Origin: Roseomonas sp.
GTDB lineage: Bacteria > Pseudomonadota > Alphaproteobacteria > Acetobacterales > Acetobacteraceae
Length of the DNA: 64,000 nt
Assembly: GCA_020249435.1 (NCBI GenBank)
Contig: JADCFQ010000007.1
Span: 371,221-435,220 of the forward strand
Direction: 5' to 3'
A program made the translations under genes and the position numbers. The notes under the pieces are model-generated. The model was given only the letters and a program-made list of their open reading frames with translations. It was not told where the DNA came from and ran no database searches. Shown here piece after piece: positions 33,660-42,113 of this stretch; the first letter of the stretch is position 1; every line of letters begins with the position of its first letter.

Positions 33660-34217
33660 TCAAGCCGGGCTGATCGGCAGGCGCGCCAGGTGGCTTTCCA
33701 TCAGCGCGCGCGCAGAAAGCCCGAATAGCCGGATGCGGCGCGTTTCCGACATGACCAGCAAACCTACCGCCAGCGCGAAAGCTTCTGTTGCCGCTTCCTG
33801 CCCACCAAGCGCGCGCATGGGCGCCAATGCCGCGAGCAGCGCGGCATTCAAGCCGGGATCAAGCCCCTGCCCCAACCCACGCGGCGCCAGCCCGCCGCCG
33901 CCCAAGTAAAACCCCAGCGCCAATTCCTGCGGATGCGCAGCATAGAAATCAAACAAGGCGAGTGCCGCGCCGCGAAACCCATCCCGCGCCGCACCTGCCG
34001 CAACCGCGGCCTTCAGGCGCACAAGGCTATCGCGCAGCACTTCGGCATAAATCGCCTCACGCGAGGGAAAATGGAAATAGAGCGCCGCCGGCGTATAGCC
34101 CGCGCGCGCGGCGATGGCGCGCAGGCTGGCGCCCTCAAGACCTGCTTCGGCGAAAAGCGCCTTGGCGGCGGCAAGGATATGGTCGCGCTTGGCAGCGTTT
34201 TTGTTCGGGCGGGTCAT
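33660..34217 (-). CDS. TetR/AcrR family transcriptional regulator
   Basis: TetR-type repressor of 185 aa. The N-terminal helix-turn-helix spans about residues 8-55 (ILAAAKALFAEAGLEGASLR, then AGYTPAALYFHFPSREAIYAEV). The C-terminal ligand domain is variable. It is divergent from the HpaB/AbfD-like gene, and a perfect palindrome (34230-34244) in the 61-bp gap is an obvious operator, so it probably represses itself and the plus-strand genes until an aromatic or CoA-thioester inducer binds. The flavin monooxygenase gene follows it on the same strand. Confidence 0.92.
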   Translation of the reverse strand: MTRPNKNAAKRDHILAAAKALFAEAGLEGASLRAIAARAGYTPAALYFHFPSREAIYAEVLRDSLVRLKAAVAAGAARDGFRGAALALFDFYAAHPQELALGFYLGGGGLAPRGLGQGLDPGLNAALLAALAPMRALGGQEAATEAFALAVGLLVMSETRRIRLFGLSARALMESHLARLPISPA

Positions 34218-34229
34218 TGACGGCAGAAT

Positions 34230-34244
34230 TCTAACAGTGTTAGA
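34230..34244. promoter_or_regulatory. TetR operator palindrome
   Basis: TCTAACA-G-TGTTAGA is a perfect 7+1+7 palindrome, 13 bp from the TetR start and 35 bp from the divergent gene start. Its form and position are those of a TetR-family operator. Confidence 0.8.
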
Positions 34245-34278
34245 TTTTACCCGTCAACCGAGTTTGGGAAGCCCTGCC

Positions 34279-35829
34279 ATGCTGATGACTGCCGCTGATT
34301 ATCGGGATTCGCTCCGGGCGCTGAAGCCGCGCGTTTTCGTCAATGGAAGCCAGGTGGCGAGTGTGGCGGATGAACCCCTGCTTGCGCCCGGCATCAATGC
34401 CATTGGTGTGACGTATGATTTCGCCCACCGCACAGAATATACGGGGCTGATGACAGCCACTCAGGAAGGCAGCGGGCGGCTTGCCAATCGCATGCTGCAT
34501 GTGAATGGCAGCCGGGATGATCTGCTGGGCAAGCTGGAAGCCGTGCGCCTGGTCTGCCGTGAATCCGGCTGCGCGCAACGCTATCTGGCGCATGATGCGC
34601 TGAATGCGCTGCACCAGGGCACCAGGCTTGCTGATGCGGTGCATGGCGGGGAACGCCATCAGCGTTTCTTGGCCTATCTGGATGATGTGCAGGCGCGGGA
34701 CCTGACGCTTGGCATCGCGATGACGGATGCCAAGGGTGATCGTTCCGCACGCCCCGGCCAGCAGGCCAATCGCGATGTGCATGTGCATATCAAGGAACGC
34801 CGCGCGGATGGCATCATCATTCGCGGCACCAAGGCGATCGTGACCGGCGCGCCTTATGTCCATGAATTCCTCGTCATGGCCTGCCGCACCATGACCGCCG
34901 AGGATGCCGATTTCGCGCTGCATTGCGCTGTGCCCGCTGATGCGCCGGGCGTGATGATCGTCGCGCGCCCTGCCGGGCGCCCTGGCGAAGCTGCCGCGAA
35001 ATTCAGCGCCAAATACGGCCAAGCCACCGGCGTTGTGGTGTTTGATGATGTCTTCGTGCCCTGGGATCGCGTGTTCATGGCGGGTGAGCATGTCGAAGCC
35101 GGCTACACCACCACCAGCTACGCCACGCATCATCGCCATTCCTGCATCGCCGCCCGCGCGGGTTTCGGTGACCTGCTGATTGGCGCTGGCGCACTGATGA
35201 TTGAAGCGAATGGGCTGGATACTGACCGCCACGGCCATATCCGTGACGCCATGGTGGATCTGATCAAGATTGTGGAAGGCTTCTTCGCCTGCGGTGTTGC
35301 TGCCAGTGTCTATGGCACGCGCGCCGAATCAGGCGCCATGATGCCCGATGCGGTCTTCAGCAATATCGGCAAATTGCTGCTGGCCACACAGATTTATGAC
35401 ATGCATCGGCTTGCGCATTATGTCTCGGGCGGCTTGATCGTGGCACTGCCTGGCCCGGATGAGGATCACAATCCGGAAACCGCAGCATCTCTTGCCGCCG
35501 TGCTGGCGGGGCGCGCGGATGTGCCGGCTGAAAAGCGCCTGGAAGTCGCGCGCTTCATGGAAGATTTGACCGCATCCAACCAGGGCGGTTGGTATTCGGT
35601 GATATCGCTCCATGGTGGCGGCAGCCCTGAGGCGATGAAGCGCGAGATTTGGCGCAATTACCCGGTTGAGGAACGCTCAGCGCTGGTGGAACGCCTGCTG
35701 GATCGCGGCATTCTGGATGAGGGCAGGCGCGTCTCAAAACAGCCCGGCCGTTGCTGCGATACGGGGTGTGAGGCGCCACGCGCACCAGCACTGCCCGAAG
35801 GCAGCTTCATAGGCCGCGCGGCGGAATAG
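34279..35829 (+). CDS. 4-hydroxyphenylacetate 3-hydroxylase / 4-hydroxybutyryl-CoA dehydratase (HpaB/AbfD) fold protein
   Basis: Flavoprotein of the HpaB/AbfD superfamily, 516 aa. Compared with clostridial 4-hydroxybutyryl-CoA dehydratase (from memory), MTDAKGDRS, GIIIRGTKAIVTG, VVVFDDVFVPWDRVF and ALMIEANGLD line up well. Of the four [4Fe-4S] ligands, C98 and H285 are kept but Tyr102 and Ala292 replace the other two cysteines. A radical dehydratase reaction is therefore unlikely, and a flavin-only monooxygenase or isomerase is possible. The ATG is at 34279 or 34285. A TetR operator lies just upstream and a CoA-transferase gene 69 bp downstream. Confidence 0.8.
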   Translation: MLMTAADYRDSLRALKPRVFVNGSQVASVADEPLLAPGINAIGVTYDFAHRTEYTGLMTATQEGSGRLANRMLHVNGSRDDLLGKLEAVRLVCRESGCAQRYLAHDALNALHQGTRLADAVHGGERHQRFLAYLDDVQARDLTLGIAMTDAKGDRSARPGQQANRDVHVHIKERRADGIIIRGTKAIVTGAPYVHEFLVMACRTMTAEDADFALHCAVPADAPGVMIVARPAGRPGEAAAKFSAKYGQATGVVVFDDVFVPWDRVFMAGEHVEAGYTTTSYATHHRHSCIAARAGFGDLLIGAGALMIEANGLDTDRHGHIRDAMVDLIKIVEGFFACGVAASVYGTRAESGAMMPDAVFSNIGKLLLATQIYDMHRLAHYVSGGLIVALPGPDEDHNPETAASLAAVLAGRADVPAEKRLEVARFMEDLTASNQGGWYSVISLHGGGSPEAMKREIWRNYPVEERSALVERLLDRGILDEGRRVSKQPGRCCDTGCEAPRAPALPEGSFIGRAAE

Positions 35830-35898
35830 CGCCAGCCTTCCGCTTGACGCGCGGCGTGATCGCGCATCAGATTTCCGGGAAAGCCAAGGAAACGCCCA

Positions 35899-37119
35899 AT
35901 GCCTGAAGCCGCGCCAGAACCCCGTATATTGCCGCTTGAAGGGGTGCGTGTGATTGATGTTTCCACCTTCATTTCTGGGCCTTTCGCCACCACGCAGCTC
36001 GCGGAATTCGGCGCTGAGGTGATCAAGCTGGAATTGCCGGTGGTGGGTGATCCCTTGCGCAAATTCGGCACCGTCACGCCGAGTGGCGATACGCTGCCCT
36101 GGCTTTCCGAATGCCGGAACAAGAAATCCGCAACGCTTGATTTGCGCAAACCGGAAGGGGCGGAATTGCTGAAGCGCATGTGCGCGGAAGCCGACATTCT
36201 GGTGGAGAATTTCCAGCCCGGCACCATGGAAAAATGGGGCATTGGCTGGGATGTGCTGCATGCGGTGAACCCGCGCCTGATCATGGTGCGCATTTCCGGC
36301 TATGGGCAAACCGGTCCTTACAGTGGGCGTCCAGGGTTTGGGCGCATTGGCAATGCTTTTGGCGGGCTTTCCTATCTGGCGGGTTATCCGGATCGCCCAC
36401 CAGTGACACCAGGTTCGGCCACCATTCCGGATTATCTTTCCGGCATTTACGGCGCCATGGGCGCGATGCTGGCGATGGAAGCGCGCCGCAAGACCGGGCG
36501 CGGGCAGGTCGTGGATATTGGGCTTTACGAACCGGTCTTTCGTATCCTGGATGAATTGGCGCCGGCCTTTCAGCATAAGGGCTATGTGCGCGAACGCATG
36601 GGTCCTGGCACTGTCAATGTCGTGCCGCATAGCCATTACCCCACCAAGGATAATCGCTGGATCGCGATTGCCTGCACATCCGACAAAATCTTCGCGCGGC
36701 TCGCCGCTGCCATGGGCGCGCCTGAGCTTGGCGATGATGGCAAATGGGGCACGATCCGTCAGCGCGAAGCGGCGCGCGCCGAAGTGGATGCCTATGTCGG
36801 CGCCTGGACCAGCCGCTTTACGCGCGATGAATTGCTGCAAAGCTGCGAAGAAGCGCAAGTGCCCTGCGGCCCGGTCTATGCGATTGATGAGATTTTCGAG
36901 GACCCGCAATACAAGGCACGCGGCAATATTTTGACGATGCAGGACCCGCGCATTGGTGAATTGGCCATCCCCAATCTTGTGCCGCGGCTTTCCGAAACTC
37001 CCGGCGAAGTGCGCTGGCTTGGCCCTGCCATGGGCGAGCATAATCAGGAAATCTATAGCGATTGGCTCAAGTTGTCAGAGGCCGAGATTAACGCACTTGC
37101 TGCCGCGCGGGTCATCTGA
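35899..37119 (+). CDS. CaiB/BaiF family (class III) CoA-transferase
   Basis: Class III CoA-transferase of 406 aa with the catalytic Asp D178 in SATIPDYLSGIYG and the family stretches TTQLAEFGAEVIKLE and MVRISGYGQTGPYSGRPGFG. It would activate a carboxylic acid with CoA from a donor thioester. It follows the HpaB/AbfD-like gene by 69 bp and probably acts in the same pathway, giving or using its CoA-ester substrate (inference). A 10-bp hairpin spans its stop codon. It is distinct from the CoA-transferase at 7793-9001. Confidence 0.9.
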   Translation: MPEAAPEPRILPLEGVRVIDVSTFISGPFATTQLAEFGAEVIKLELPVVGDPLRKFGTVTPSGDTLPWLSECRNKKSATLDLRKPEGAELLKRMCAEADILVENFQPGTMEKWGIGWDVLHAVNPRLIMVRISGYGQTGPYSGRPGFGRIGNAFGGLSYLAGYPDRPPVTPGSATIPDYLSGIYGAMGAMLAMEARRKTGRGQVVDIGLYEPVFRILDELAPAFQHKGYVRERMGPGTVNVVPHSHYPTKDNRWIAIACTSDKIFARLAAAMGAPELGDDGKWGTIRQREAARAEVDAYVGAWTSRFTRDELLQSCEEAQVPCGPVYAIDEIFEDPQYKARGNILTMQDPRIGELAIPNLVPRLSETPGEVRWLGPAMGEHNQEIYSDWLKLSEAEINALAAARVI

Positions 37120-37133
37120 AGCGTGACCCGCGC
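37105..37133. terminator. Terminator-like hairpin over the CoA-transferase stop codon
   Basis: GCGCGGGTCA (37105-37114) and TGACCCGCGC (37124-37133) are perfect 10-bp arms with a 9-nt spacer holding the stop. It lies between convergent genes. Only three Ts follow, so it is a hairpin with probable rather than certain terminator activity. Confidence 0.5.
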
Positions 37134-37143
37134 CTTTGGCGCA

Positions 37144-37896
37144 TTAGGAAGCGAGATACCCGCCATCCACATGCATTTCTGATCCGGTCATATAGGATGA
37201 TTCATCCGATGCCAGGAACAGGATGGCGTAAGCCACTTCATCCACCTCACCAGTGCGGCCCATGGGCACATGGCCCAGCATTTTCGCGCGGAAGACGGGA
37301 TCAGCCGTCGCGCCACTGGTGCGCATGGGCGGCATGAGGCCGGGATGCACCGTGTTCAGGCGAATGCCGGAAGCGCCTTCCTGCACGGCAACAGATTTTG
37401 TCAGCAAGCGCACCGCCGCCTTTGAGGCATTATAGGCGCAATGAATGCGATCCTGCCCAACCACGCCGGAGATTGAGGATAGGTTGATGATGGACCCGCC
37501 ACCTGATTTCCGCATGGCGGCAACGCCGTGCTTCACGCCCAGAAACACACCGCGCGCATTCACCGCCATGATGCGATCCCAGAGCGCCGTGTCGTAAAGA
37601 TTATTGGTATTGCTGCCGGAAATGCCGGCATTATTCACCAGCACATCAAGCCTGCCATGCGCGGCAAGCACGGCGGCGATGGCGGCTTCCCATTGCGCTT
37701 CATCCGCAACATCAAGGTTGATATAGCTGGCGGAACCGCCGGCCTTGGTGATCTCGGCGACAACGGCGCGACCTTCGGCTTCCAGCATATCGGCCACCAC
37801 TACCTTGGCACCTTCGCGCGCCATTAATCGCGCGGTGGCAGCGCCCATGCCGGATGCCGCACCCGTGATCAGCGCCACCTTGTTTGCTACGCGCAT
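37144..37896 (-). CDS. SDR family NAD(P)-dependent oxidoreductase
   Basis: Classical short-chain dehydrogenase of 250 aa: cofactor motif TGAASGMG (11-18), Asp in VVADML favouring NAD, NNAG near 90, Ser in NLSSISG, and YNASK with the catalytic Tyr and Lys near 155. It oxidises or reduces an alcohol/ketone pair. The ATG at 37896 has AGGAGGAA upstream; the longer frame to 37986 is rejected. It is convergent with the CoA-transferase and downstream of the FAD-protein gene on the same strand (61-bp gap). Confidence 0.92.
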   Translation of the reverse strand: MRVANKVALITGAASGMGAATARLMAREGAKVVVADMLEAEGRAVVAEITKAGGSASYINLDVADEAQWEAAIAAVLAAHGRLDVLVNNAGISGSNTNNLYDTALWDRIMAVNARGVFLGVKHGVAAMRKSGGGSIINLSSISGVVGQDRIHCAYNASKAAVRLLTKSVAVQEGASGIRLNTVHPGLMPPMRTSGATADPVFRAKMLGHVPMGRTGEVDEVAYAILFLASDESSYMTGSEMHVDGGYLAS

Positions 37897-37957
37897 GATG
37901 TTTCCTCCTGTTCCTTGCAGATCAGGAAGCCTTGCAAGACTATGGTAGTTCCGCAAG

Positions 37958-39622
37958 TCAGCCGTATGCCATACTGGTTTCCGCACCCCGGCTCATGTCG
38001 CGCGGAATAGGCTGGCCGGTCATTGTCAGCGCCAAAGCCTCGGCCACGCGAATGCCATCCACGCCAGCGCTGAGAATGCCGCCGGCATAGCCAGCGCCCT
38101 CACCGGCAGGAAACAGCCCCGCCGTATTCACACTTTGAAAATCAAACCCGCGCGGGATGCGAATGGGGCTGCTGGTGCGGGTTTCAACGCCGGTCATCAC
38201 CGCATCGGGCCGCGCGAAGCCGGGCAATTGCTGATCGAAGGCGAGCAGCGCTTCACGCATCGCCGCCACCGCAAAATCCGGCAGGCAGAGCGCCAGATCG
38301 GTTGGCGTGACACCCGGCTTATAGCTTGGCAGCACATCACCCAGCGTCGTGCTTGGGCGCCCTGCCAGGAAATCACTCACAAGCTGCGCGGGCGCGCGGT
38401 AATCGCCGCCACCCGCCGCAAAAGCGGCACTTTCCCAATGGCGTTGATAGGCAATGCCAGAAAGCACATCGCCCGGATAATCCTCGGGCGAAATGCCCAC
38501 CACCATGCCGGCATTGGCATTGCGTTCGGCGCGCGAATATTGGCTCATGCCATTGGTCACGACGCGGCCCGCCTCACTGGTGGCAGCAACCACAGTGCCG
38601 CCAGGGCACATGCAAAAACTATAGACCGCGCGGCCATTTTTGGCGTGATGCACCAGCTTGTAATCAGCCGCACCCAGCAAAGGATTACCGGCATTTGGGC
38701 CAAAGCGCGCGCGGTCAATCATGCCTTGCGGGTGTTCAATGCGCACGCCAATCGAAAAGGGCTTGGCCTGCATGGCAACGCCGCGCGCCTGCAACATGGC
38801 AAAACTGTCCCGCGCGCTGTGGCCAAGCGCCAGGATGGCGTGATCGGCTTCAATCACCTCGCCATCCGCCAGCACCAGGCCAAGCAGGCGGCGCGTGCCA
38901 TCGGCTTCGGTTTCGATGATCAGATCATCCACCCGCGCACCAAAGCGGTATTCGCCGCCCAGGGCTTCGATTTCGGCGCGGATATGTTCCACCATGGAAA
39001 CCAGACGAAACGTGCCGATATGCGGCTTGGAGACATAGAGAATCTCCTCAGGCGCGCCAGCCTTCACGAATTCCGCCAGCACTTTCCGCCCATAATGGCG
39101 CGGGTCGCGGATCTGGCTATAGAGCTTGCCGTCCGAAAACGTCCCTGCCCCACCTTCGCCGAATTGCACATTGCTTTCGGAGTTCAAGACACCACGGCGC
39201 CAGAGGCCCCAGGTATCCTTGGTGCGTTCGCGCACCAATTTGCCGCGTTCCAGAATCAGTGGGCGGAATCCCATCTGCGCCAACAAGAGCGCCGCCATAA
39301 AGCCGCAAGGCCCGGTGCCGACCACAACGGGCCGGCGTATCCCCCCCGGCGCGCGGGCGACAAAGCGATACGCGGTATCCGGCGCGCGCATGATGCGCTG
39401 ATCGCCGGCATGGCGCGATGGCACCTCGGCCTCATCCGCCACGTCGCAATCCAGCGTATAGACCAGCATGATCGCCTGGGGCTTGCGTGCATCATAGCCA
39501 CGACGAAACACCTGGATCGCCCGCAGCGCCGCATCGGCAATGCCAAGCCGCGCCAGCACGGCAGCGCGCAGCGCGTCTTCCGGGTGGTTCAGCGGCAGGC
39601 GCAATTCAGTCAGGCGGATCAT
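37958..39622 (-). CDS. FAD-dependent dehydrogenase of the COG2509 type
   Basis: Flavoprotein of 554 aa with an N-terminal alpha/beta domain (1-90) and an FAD-binding core: VVVGTGPCGFMAALLLAQMG near 98, the family stretch ESNVQFGEGGAGTFSDGKLYSQ near 150 and a C-terminal GEGAGYAGGILSAGVDGIRVAEAL. These proteins are widespread and usually annotated as uncharacterised FAD-dependent oxidoreductases; no reaction is known to me. ATG at 39622. It is divergent from the KdgK-like gene by 65 bp. Confidence 0.82.
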   Translation of the reverse strand: MIRLTELRLPLNHPEDALRAAVLARLGIADAALRAIQVFRRGYDARKPQAIMLVYTLDCDVADEAEVPSRHAGDQRIMRAPDTAYRFVARAPGGIRRPVVVGTGPCGFMAALLLAQMGFRPLILERGKLVRERTKDTWGLWRRGVLNSESNVQFGEGGAGTFSDGKLYSQIRDPRHYGRKVLAEFVKAGAPEEILYVSKPHIGTFRLVSMVEHIRAEIEALGGEYRFGARVDDLIIETEADGTRRLLGLVLADGEVIEADHAILALGHSARDSFAMLQARGVAMQAKPFSIGVRIEHPQGMIDRARFGPNAGNPLLGAADYKLVHHAKNGRAVYSFCMCPGGTVVAATSEAGRVVTNGMSQYSRAERNANAGMVVGISPEDYPGDVLSGIAYQRHWESAAFAAGGGDYRAPAQLVSDFLAGRPSTTLGDVLPSYKPGVTPTDLALCLPDFAVAAMREALLAFDQQLPGFARPDAVMTGVETRTSSPIRIPRGFDFQSVNTAGLFPAGEGAGYAGGILSAGVDGIRVAEALALTMTGQPIPRDMSRGAETSMAYG

Positions 39623-39687
39623 CAGGGTTCTATAGTCCGTCTTGCGCGCCGCTTGAAATCCTCCCTTGCATCGGTCAAGCATGGGGC

Positions 39688-40611
39688 ATGGCTGATATTC
39701 TTTACCTCGGCGAACCCATGCTGGAGTTCAACGCCCAAAAGCCGGGCGCGGATGGCAGGCGCCTTTATTTGGAAGGCCATGGCGGAGATATCTCCAACGC
39801 CGCCATCGCCGCCGCGCGTGCGGGGGCTTCGGTTGGGATGCTGACCGCGCTTGGCCAGGATGGGCCGGGCGAAAGCTTCATGCAGCTTTGGGCGCAAGAA
39901 GGCGTGGATACCGCGTATGTCATCCGCAACCCTGCTGCGCCGACAGGGATTTACTTCGTGACACATGATGCGCGCGGCCATCATTTCAGCTTTTGCCGGA
40001 GCGGCAGCGCGGCATCGCTCTATCGCCCAGAAGATGTGCCGGAAGCCGCCATTCGCGGCGCAAAATACCTGCATCTATCGGGCATCAGCCAGGCGATTTC
40101 GACCAGCGCCTGTGATGCTGGCTTTCGTGCCATGGAAATCGCCCGCGCTGGTGGTGTGCGGATTTCCTATGACACCAATCTGCGCCTCAGGCTTTGGCCC
40201 GCGTCACGCGCTGCTGCCGTGATCCATGCTGCGATTGCCATGGCCGATATCGCGCTGCCGTCTTTGGAAGACGCAATTGCGCTGACGGGCCTCACAGACC
40301 CTGATGCCATCTGCGATTTCTATCTGCGCCTTGCCCCCCTGGTGGTACTGAAATGCGGGGCTGAGGGCGCAATTCTCGCCACGCGCGAAAGCCGCCACCG
40401 CATCGCGGCCCATCAGGTGGCGGCCGTGGATGCAACCGGTGCGGGGGATTGCTTTGCCGGCAATTTCCTCGCGCGCTTGCTGGCAGGCGATGCGCCGCTG
40501 GACGCCGCGCGTTACGCCAATGCGGCCGCAGCACTTTCCACCACGGGCTATGGCGCGGTGGCGCCGCTACCCTTGCCGGATGCGGTGCGCGGTTTGCTGC
40601 GCGGCGCGTAA
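39688..40611 (+). CDS. kdgK: PfkB-family sugar kinase, likely 2-keto-3-deoxygluconate kinase
   Basis: Ribokinase-fold kinase of 307 aa. It starts ILYLGEPMLEFN, has GHGGDISNAAIAAARAG (sugar-binding glycines) and the anion-hole/catalytic motif VDATGAGDCFAGNFLA near residues 250-265, where Asp is the base. The N-terminal pattern resembles KdgK, which phosphorylates 2-keto-3-deoxygluconate in Entner-Doudoroff branches. No uronate genes lie nearby, so the substrate is provisional. It is monocistronic, and its stop is 1 bp from that of the convergent M81 gene. Confidence 0.75.
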   Translation: MADILYLGEPMLEFNAQKPGADGRRLYLEGHGGDISNAAIAAARAGASVGMLTALGQDGPGESFMQLWAQEGVDTAYVIRNPAAPTGIYFVTHDARGHHFSFCRSGSAASLYRPEDVPEAAIRGAKYLHLSGISQAISTSACDAGFRAMEIARAGGVRISYDTNLRLRLWPASRAAAVIHAAIAMADIALPSLEDAIALTGLTDPDAICDFYLRLAPLVVLKCGAEGAILATRESRHRIAAHQVAAVDATGAGDCFAGNFLARLLAGDAPLDAARYANAAAALSTTGYGAVAPLPLPDAVRGLLRGA

Positions 40612-40612
40612 A

Positions 40613-42112
40613 TCACCCCCAGGCGCGATTATCACCTGGGCGCAACCGCAGCCCTGGGCGCAGATTGGTGAAGGGCAAAATCGCCGGGTCCGCCACCACC
40701 GGGCCAGGCGCGGTCACCACAATCACCTCAGACGCTATCGGCTGGAAATGCGCGCGGAAATGCACGCTGGATTTCACGGCAACAATCGCCTGTTCCGAAG
40801 GCTCCACGCCCACTTGGCGGAACAATTCCTGATCATGGCCCTGCATCTTGCGGCTTACCACCACCACACGCACGCCAGGTGCCACGCGGATCAGCGCGGA
40901 AGGCCCAAGATCAGCGGGATTGCCCTTGCCCATGGGGCCGCTCAGCGTAAACCGCCCATCGGAAAGTTTTTCAACGACTGCTTCCACCCGCAACGGCACG
41001 CCATCGCTTTTGCCACCGAGATCAAGCGTGATCTGCGCACCCTCCCCCGCCGCATGGCAAGCCGCAGCGGCTTCGGCGTCATTCATCGGCGCCAGCACGG
41101 CACCTTGCGCGTTTTGCCGAATCAATTCCGCGAGCAAACCAGTGGTATCGCCATGGCCACCACCGCCCGGATTATCCTGCGTGTCGGCCAGTACCACCGG
41201 CCCCTTGCCGCCACCCGCCATGGCACGCGCCACGCCTTCTGCCGCGGTTGCGACTCCCAGCGCGAATTCCGGTTCCTTGCTGGCGATGAAAGCAGCGAGC
41301 GCTTCCGCCGCCGCACCGGCTTGATCGAGCGTGTCGGCATAGGCAGCAATGGCCATGCCGCAGCCGGGGAAATCGGCATAGGGAAAGCCGAAGCAAAAGC
41401 CCAATTCCCAAACACCTGATGCGGCGCCCAGGCGCGCGCGTTCAGCCATGACATCAGCCATGGGCGCCACCATGGTGCATTGGCCGGGCAAGGGCGTCCA
41501 GAAATCCAAATCGCGAAACAGCTTTGCCGGCTTGCGATTTTCCGTGATCATACGGAGCAATAGCCGCGTTGCCTGCGCGCCGGCTGGCTTCATATCCACA
41601 TGCGGATAGGTGCGGAATGGCACCAGCACATCGGAAAGGGCGACCATCTCGGCGGTTTTATTCGCATGCGGATCAAGGCTGACGGCGATGGGCAGATCGG
41701 GCCCGACCACGGCGCGCACGCGGCGCAGCACTTCGGCTTCCGCATCATCGAAACCAACCGCCACCATGGCGCCATGCAGATCAAGATAAACACCATCAAT
41801 CGGGCCGGCTTCCAGCGCGTCCGATAGGCTGGCCACCAATAATCCAGCGATGCGTTCAAATGCCTCGGCGGTCACTGGCCCGGCGGGATTGGCAAAGCAC
41901 CAGATGAGCGGCGCGAGGGTCACGCCCGCTTCTTCCGCCACCATGATCGCACCCGCAATCGGCGCGCTGGTTCGGCGCATGGCTTCAATCAAGCCAGCCG
42001 GGCGTTGCAACGGCGGAAAGCCGCCTGGCTTCACGAATTCCTGCCAGCCGGTCGGCAACGGCGCGAAGGAATGGCTTTCATGCAAAAAGCCACCAATGGC
42101 GATGCGGGTCAT
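40613..42112 (-). CDS. M81 family metallopeptidase (MlrC-like)
   Basis: Zinc metallopeptidase of 499 aa related to microcystinase C. Family hallmarks: GGFLHESHSFAP at the N-terminus, YLDLHGAMVAVGFDDAE near 110, SLDPHANKTAEM near 145 and DTQDNPGGGGHGDTTGLL near 315, which supply metal ligands. MlrC opens a linear peptide; relatives act on unknown peptides or amides. The ATG at 42112 follows AAGGAGA. It is the last gene of a three-gene operon with two M20 hydrolases (1-bp gap). Confidence 0.87.
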   Translation of the reverse strand: MTRIAIGGFLHESHSFAPLPTGWQEFVKPGGFPPLQRPAGLIEAMRRTSAPIAGAIMVAEEAGVTLAPLIWCFANPAGPVTAEAFERIAGLLVASLSDALEAGPIDGVYLDLHGAMVAVGFDDAEAEVLRRVRAVVGPDLPIAVSLDPHANKTAEMVALSDVLVPFRTYPHVDMKPAGAQATRLLLRMITENRKPAKLFRDLDFWTPLPGQCTMVAPMADVMAERARLGAASGVWELGFCFGFPYADFPGCGMAIAAYADTLDQAGAAAEALAAFIASKEPEFALGVATAAEGVARAMAGGGKGPVVLADTQDNPGGGGHGDTTGLLAELIRQNAQGAVLAPMNDAEAAAACHAAGEGAQITLDLGGKSDGVPLRVEAVVEKLSDGRFTLSGPMGKGNPADLGPSALIRVAPGVRVVVVSRKMQGHDQELFRQVGVEPSEQAIVAVKSSVHFRAHFQPIASEVIVVTAPGPVVADPAILPFTNLRPGLRLRPGDNRAWG

Positions 42113-42113
42113 T

